Source of the DNA: Ruminococcoides intestinihominis
Lineage (GTDB): Bacteria > Bacillota > Clostridia > Oscillospirales > Acutalibacteraceae
NCBI RefSeq assembly: GCF_040096285.1
Contig: NZ_JBBMEY010000024.1
Coordinates: 1-29,771, forward strand
Length of the DNA stretch: 29,771 nt
Reading direction: 5' to 3'
Part shown: piece by piece, positions 25,999-29,771 of the stretch
How positions within the stretch are numbered: position 1 is the first letter of the stretch
Layout: every line of letters starts with the position of its first letter
Translations under genes and position numbers: made by a program
Notes under the pieces: generated by a model
The model's input: only the letters and a program-made list of their open reading frames with translations
Databases searched by the model: none
What the model was told of the DNA's origin: nothing

Positions 25999-26053
25999 TA
26001 ACACCAAGCGATATAAATATCGGTAAAATATAAATTCTGAATTGGAGAATATT

Positions 26054-28327
26054 ATGAAAACATCAGTTATTGGATACCCTAGAATCGGTACATTAAGAGA
26101 ACTTAAGTTTGCTTCCGAAAAGTATTTCAGAAAAGAAATCACTTCAGTTGAACTTTTGGATACTGCAAAGTCTTTGCGTGAAATTCATTGGAATACTCAG
26201 AAGAGTTCCGGTATTGACTTTATTTCAAGCAATGATTTTTCTTTTTATGATATGACTTTAGATACAGCAGTATTATTTAATATCATCCCTAACAGATATA
26301 GGGAACTTAACCTTTCTAACCTTGATACTTACTTTGCTATGGCTCGTGGTTTTCAGGATAATTCAGGTGATGTTAAAGCACTTGCAATGAAAAAGTGGTT
26401 CAACACTAACTATCACTACATTGTTCCTGAAGTTGAGGATGATACAGAAATCAAGCTAGTTGGCAACAAACTATTTGATGAATACAATGAAGCAAAGTCT
26501 TTAGGTATCGAAACAAAACCGGTTGTTATCGGTCCATATACTTTACTAAAGTTATGTAGATTTACAGGCAACAAAACTTGTGCTGATTTTGTAGATGCAG
26601 TTATCAATGCTTATAAGGACTTAGTTACTAAGTGTGAAGAAAACGGTGTTAAGTGGTTACAGGTTGATGAACCGTCACTTGTAAAGGATATGACAAGTGA
26701 TGACCTAGCATTATTTAACAAGATTTATGATGAAATCCTTTCAACTAAGCAGAATTGCAAAGTCCTTCTACAAACATACTTCGGTGATGTAAGAGATGTA
26801 TATGCTGATTTAATTAACAAGCCATTTGATGGTATTGGTCTTGACTTTATTGAGGGTAAAGAAACATATAACCTAGTTAATAAGTTTGGTTTCCCAAGTG
26901 ATAAGGTTTTATTTGCAGGTCTTGTAAATGGTAAAAATATCTGGAAGAACCATTATGAAAAGACACTTGAAACTCTTAATGATTTGAAGAATAAGGGTAT
27001 TAACACAGTGCTTTCAACATCTTGTTCATTACTTCATGTTCCTTATACTCTAAAGCATGAAACAAAGCTAGATGCTAAGTACCTTTCTCATTTCTCTTTT
27101 GCAGAAGAAAAGCTAGTTGAACTATCAGAGTTAAAATTATTAGCTGACTTAAGTGATTATGCAAATGAAGAAACATACAAGAATAATAAGAAGTTATTTA
27201 CAGAACAGAGAGATTGCTTTAATCAGGCTGTACATGACAGACTATCCAGTGTTACAGATAAGGACTATACAAGACTACCTGCAAGAGCAGAAAGACAGAA
27301 ACTTCAAAAGATTGAACTTAACCTACCGTTATTCCCAACAACAACTATCGGTTCATTTCCACAGACTAAGGAAGTAAAGGTTAACCGTTCAGCATTTAAA
27401 AAAGGTGAAATCTCTAAGGAAGAATATGTAGATTTCAACAAAAAGAAAATTGCAGAATGTGTTAAATTTCAGGAAGAAATCGGTCTTGATGTACTTGTTC
27501 ATGGCGAGTATGAAAGAAATGATATGGTAGAGTACTTTGGTGAAGCACTTGGAGGTTTCCTATTTACAGAAAAAGCATGGGTACAGTCATACGGTACAAG
27601 ATGTGTTAAGCCTCCAATTATCTGGGGTGATGTATATCGAGAAAAGCCAATTACAGTTGATTGGTCAGTATATGCTCAGTCATTAACAAATAAGATTATG
27701 AAAGGTATGCTTACAGGCCCTGTAACTATCCTAAATTGGTCATTCCCAAGAGAAGATATTTCTATTAAAGACTCTATCTCACAGATTGCACTTGCTATTC
27801 GTGATGAAGTTCTTGACCTTGAAAAGAAAGGAATTAAAATTATCCAAATTGATGAGGCAGCTTTAAGAGAAAAGCTACCACTTCGTAAGTCTGATTGGCA
27901 GAAAGAATATTTGGATTTTGCAATTCCTGCATTTAGACTAACTCATAGTGGAGTTAAAGCAGATACTCAGATTCACACACATATGTGTTACAGTGAATTT
28001 ACAGATATTATCCCTGCTATTGATGATATGGATGCTGATGTTATTACATTTGAGGCATCTCGTTCAGATTTGCAGATTTTAACTTCATTAAAGGAACATA
28101 ACTTTGAAACAGAAGTAGGTCCGGGTGTATATGACATTCATTCACCTAGAGTTCCATCAGTTGAAGAAATTGTTAATGCACTTCACCTAATGCTAAATAA
28201 GATTGACAAAGAAAATCTATGGGTTAATCCAGACTGTGGTCTAAAAACAAGAGGTATCCCTGAAACAGAAAAGAGCCTAAAGAATATGGTTGAGGCTGCA
28301 AAGATTATTAGAAAAGAAGTAAAGTAA
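26054..28327 (+). CDS. metE: Cobalamin-independent methionine synthase (757 aa)
   Basis: MetE transfers the methyl group of 5-methyltetrahydrofolate (triglutamate) to homocysteine. The protein has both TIM-barrel halves and full family length. The C-terminal zinc site is complete: His643 and Cys645 in HTHMC, Glu667 in TFEASRS and Cys728 in NPDCGLKTRG, matching His641, Cys643, Glu665 and Cys726 of the E. coli enzyme. The second half begins near LPLFPTTTIGSFPQTKEV. The start is ATG 26054, six bases after GGAG (26044-26047); an in-frame TTG at 26042 lies before that site and is rejected. The stop overlaps the metF start by one base (TAATG). No S-box or T-box leader precedes it; a protein operator (25927-25951) does. 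Confidence 0.96.
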   Translation: MKTSVIGYPRIGTLRELKFASEKYFRKEITSVELLDTAKSLREIHWNTQKSSGIDFISSNDFSFYDMTLDTAVLFNIIPNRYRELNLSNLDTYFAMARGFQDNSGDVKALAMKKWFNTNYHYIVPEVEDDTEIKLVGNKLFDEYNEAKSLGIETKPVVIGPYTLLKLCRFTGNKTCADFVDAVINAYKDLVTKCEENGVKWLQVDEPSLVKDMTSDDLALFNKIYDEILSTKQNCKVLLQTYFGDVRDVYADLINKPFDGIGLDFIEGKETYNLVNKFGFPSDKVLFAGLVNGKNIWKNHYEKTLETLNDLKNKGINTVLSTSCSLLHVPYTLKHETKLDAKYLSHFSFAEEKLVELSELKLLADLSDYANEETYKNNKKLFTEQRDCFNQAVHDRLSSVTDKDYTRLPARAERQKLQKIELNLPLFPTTTIGSFPQTKEVKVNRSAFKKGEISKEEYVDFNKKKIAECVKFQEEIGLDVLVHGEYERNDMVEYFGEALGGFLFTEKAWVQSYGTRCVKPPIIWGDVYREKPITVDWSVYAQSLTNKIMKGMLTGPVTILNWSFPREDISIKDSISQIALAIRDEVLDLEKKGIKIIQIDEAALREKLPLRKSDWQKEYLDFAIPAFRLTHSGVKADTQIHTHMCYSEFTDIIPAIDDMDADVITFEASRSDLQILTSLKEHNFETEVGPGVYDIHSPRVPSVEEIVNALHLMLNKIDKENLWVNPDCGLKTRGIPETEKSLKNMVEAAKIIRKEVK

Positions 28328-29190
28328 TGAAAGTTTCTGAACTATATAAAGACAAAAAGAAAACTCTTTCTTTTGAAATTGTCCCACCTGAAAAGAACAG
28401 TGAATTAAGCAGTATTGATGAAACACTTGATATTTTGTGTGAACTTAATCCTGATTTTATCAGTGTAACCTTTGGTACAGGTGGTAGCGAAAACTGTAAT
28501 AGTACCATAGAAGTTGCAAGAAAAATCAAAGAAAAGTATAACATTGAACCTGTTGTTCATTTAACTTGCTTAAATTGCAGTAAAGCTGAAATTGACTTAA
28601 TTGCAAAACAACTTCAACAGTCAGGTGTACAGAATATTCTTGCTTTAAGAGGAGATAAAATTCCTAATATTCAAGCTAAGAATGACTTTAAATATGCATC
28701 GGATTTAATTAAATATATGAAGTCAAAATATAATTTTTGCTTTTTAGGTGCTTGTTATCCTGAATGCCACCCAGAGTCAGAGAACTCAGTAGATGATATT
28801 AAGCATCTTAAAGAAAAGGTCAATTCGGGTGCAGAAGTATTACTTTCACAGTTATTTTTTGATAACAATTATTTCTATGATTTTCAGGAAAAGTGCAAAG
28901 TAGCTGATATTGATGCACCGATTATAGCCGGTATTATGCCTGCTATCAGTAAATCTCAACTTGAGAAAATGGTATCTTTATGTGGAGTTACAATCCCACC
29001 ACAACTTGAAAGAATAGTTAATAAATTTGGCAGTAACAAAGATGCCATTTTTGATGCAGGTATGTCCTATGGTATAAGCCAAATCATTGATTTACTTACA
29101 AGTGATGTAGATGGTGTTCATATCTATACAATGAATAATCCAATGGTAGCAAAACGAATTTCTTCAGAAATTCATAATTTTATTAAGTAA
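28327..29190 (+). CDS. metF: 5,10-methylenetetrahydrofolate reductase (287 aa)
   Basis: MetF reduces methylene-THF to 5-methyl-THF, the methyl donor used by MetE, so the two neighbouring enzymes form one short pathway. The FAD-binding TIM barrel is evident: SFEIVPPEK near the N-terminus, PDFISVTFGTGG, VVHLTCLN, NILALRGDK, ACYPECHPES, LLSQLFFDNNYFYDF and AGIMPAIS. All are standard for the short bacterial type without a C-terminal regulatory domain. The ATG shares its A with the metE stop codon, so translation is coupled. A strong terminator follows. Confidence 0.95.
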   Translation: MKVSELYKDKKKTLSFEIVPPEKNSELSSIDETLDILCELNPDFISVTFGTGGSENCNSTIEVARKIKEKYNIEPVVHLTCLNCSKAEIDLIAKQLQQSGVQNILALRGDKIPNIQAKNDFKYASDLIKYMKSKYNFCFLGACYPECHPESENSVDDIKHLKEKVNSGAEVLLSQLFFDNNYFYDFQEKCKVADIDAPIIAGIMPAISKSQLEKMVSLCGVTIPPQLERIVNKFGSNKDAIFDAGMSYGISQIIDLLTSDVDGVHIYTMNNPMVAKRISSEIHNFIK

Positions 29191-29235
29191 TTACTACCTA
29201 CTAAATTTGTTTTACCCAATATTCTATATACCCTA

Positions 29236-29277
29236 AAAGTCGGTTAACATAAATTTTATGTTAGCCGACTTTCTTTT
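29236..29277 (+). terminator. Intrinsic terminator of metE-metF
   Basis: A 17-bp stem (29236-29252 with 29256-29272, one wobble) has a three-base loop and is followed by CTTTT. Confidence 0.92.
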
Positions 29278-29293
29278 AATATTATTAATAGTA

Positions 29294-29322
29294 TTGTAGT
29301 TTACACTCAAATATACTATAAT
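29294..29322 (+). promoter_or_regulatory. Probable promoter of the interrupted small gene
   Basis: A perfect TATAAT (29317-29322) has only a weak TTGTAG (29294-29299) at the correct 17-base distance. The -10 box lies inside the dyad at 29305-29328. Confidence 0.55.
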
Positions 29323-29328
29323 TTGAGT
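29305..29328 (+). promoter_or_regulatory. Inverted repeat over the -10 box (possible operator)
   Basis: ACTCAAAT (29305-29312) and ATTTGAGT (29321-29328) are perfect 8-base arms separated by eight bases. The right arm covers the end of the -10 box, the usual place of a repressor site. No regulator gene is adjacent within the window. Confidence 0.55.
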
Positions 29329-29352
29329 ATATTCTAATAGCAAGGTGAAAGG

Positions 29353-29613
29353 ATGAATAACTAAGTTCAGTTACAAAAAATACCATTCCCATTGAACAAA
29401 CTAATAGAAAAAGAGGGAATACTAAACTACGTTAATGATTACTATGTATCAGTAAATGGCAATTTTAATATGCTTTATGCAGTTGATGATTTTTATATTG
29501 CTGAGAATTTAACATACCAACCATGGCTTGCAGTAATGGGTACGATTCCCAATTATTTAACTGAAGAAAAGTTAAAGGATTTGTTATTGCCATATATTGT
29601 AGATGTATATTAA
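29353..29613 (+). pseudogene. Small gene of unknown function interrupted by an early stop codon
   Basis: ATG 29353 is preceded by AGGTGAAAGG and opens MNN, then meets TAA at 29362-29364. The same frame continues for 83 codons (VQLQKIPFPLNKLIEKEG..., ending LLPYIVDVY) to TAA 29611-29613. The open part contains only a TTG at 29392 as a possible start, without a ribosome-binding site, so the natural gene probably began at 29353 and was about 87 codons long. I do not recognise the protein; it is acidic to neutral, soluble and aromatic-rich (YVNDYYVSVNG, YQPWLAVMG). A single base change or a sequencing error would explain the break. Confidence 0.55.
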
Positions 29614-29662
29614 GTATAATAGTTGGTGTTAATTAGATTTATAGTATATATAAGATAAAGTG

Positions 29663-29694
29663 AAATCATCTGTTAATTAACAGATGATTTTTTA
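29663..29694 (+). terminator. Intrinsic terminator after the interrupted small gene
   Basis: A 28-base perfect palindrome (29663-29690; arms AAATCATCTGTT) forms a 12-bp stem with loop AATT and is followed by further T residues. Confidence 0.88.
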
Positions 29695-29703
29695 ATTGTA
29701 TAA

Positions 29704-29730
29704 CGAAAACCCCCGATTGTATCGGGGGTT
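29704..29730 (-). terminator. GC-rich terminator for a minus-strand gene right of the window
   Basis: AACCCCCGAT (29708-29717) pairs with ATCGGGGGTT (29721-29730). On the minus strand it is followed by TTTTCGTTA; on the plus strand no T run follows. It therefore most likely ends a gene entering from the right, whose stop could be at one of two minus-strand stop codons between 29731 and 29750; that gene is too short here to call. Confidence 0.7.
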
Positions 29731-29771
29731 CAAAAAAGCTTTAGCGATGAGTATAAAAAACAAACTCCTTC

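Noticed and set aside
25873..26053. S-box, T-box or other riboswitch in front of metE
   Set aside because: I looked for the SAM-I motifs, a T-box sequence and a terminator. None is present; the only structure is the MET-box-like palindrome without a T run.
26042..26053. TTG at 26042 as metE start
   Set aside because: The Shine-Dalgarno sequence GGAG lies inside the extra codons and fits ATG 26054 instead.
29392..29613. Intact gene starting at TTG 29392
   Set aside because: No ribosome-binding site precedes it, while a good one precedes the in-frame ATG 29353; an interrupted gene is the simpler reading.
1..29771. CRISPR arrays, tRNA or rRNA genes, insertion sequences, phage attachment sites
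   Set aside because: No regularly spaced short repeats, cloverleaf sequences, transposase genes or flanking inverted repeats were seen; the repeats in 1-2430 are coding leucine-rich repeats.

Overview
The window is AT-rich (by eye about one third G+C) and reads as the chromosome of a spore-forming, gut-type member of the Clostridia, probably Ruminococcaceae/Oscillospirales-like. The reasons are an intact pro-sigma-K gene, a giant surface protein of BspA-type leucine-rich repeats with FN3/PKD/Ig-like modules, sigma-A promoters with 17-base spacers, and strong intrinsic terminators. The species is an inference. I see no tRNA, rRNA, CRISPR array or insertion sequence, and no gene-free stretch longer than 300 bases.

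Layout. (1) 1-10230 is the 3' part of a giant extracellular protein that starts left of the window. (2) 10301-10809 holds a sigma-A promoter, a folded leader RNA resembling the SAM-I riboswitch clan but lacking P4, an intrinsic terminator, and a gene for an unrecognised 97-residue protein. sigK follows. (3) 11674-15923 is an efflux-type operon: a TetR regulator under two overlapping palindromic operators, then two half-size ABC exporters with a 4-base overlap. A MATE transporter and the decayed remains of an MFS transporter follow. (4) 17917-20405 on the minus strand is a P1B-type metal ATPase with a small membrane-associated partner protein, transcribed from a promoter with a 26-base dyad just downstream. 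(5) A CaCA-family cation antiporter on the plus strand converges on a minus-strand feoA-feoB pair for iron(II) uptake. (6) pdxS-pdxT on the minus strand make pyridoxal phosphate. (7) On the plus strand come a DNA-repair methyltransferase (ogt), then metE-metF behind a palindrome that matches the LysR-type MET-box of streptococci. (8) The right edge has a small gene interrupted by an early stop codon and two terminators, the second pointing at a minus-strand gene outside the window.

The most interesting region is 10301-10515. J1/2, a kink-turn P2, a loop-J3/4 pseudoknot and the P3 AACC/GGUG core can all be laid onto the SAM-I architecture. The 3' strand of P1 duplicates the 3' strand of the terminator, giving a clear OFF-switch mechanism. 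The controlled gene is not a recognised methionine or SAM gene, while the real methionine operon 16 kb away has no S-box and instead carries a protein operator. The leader is therefore either an orphan SAM switch with an unexpected target or a variant for another ligand.
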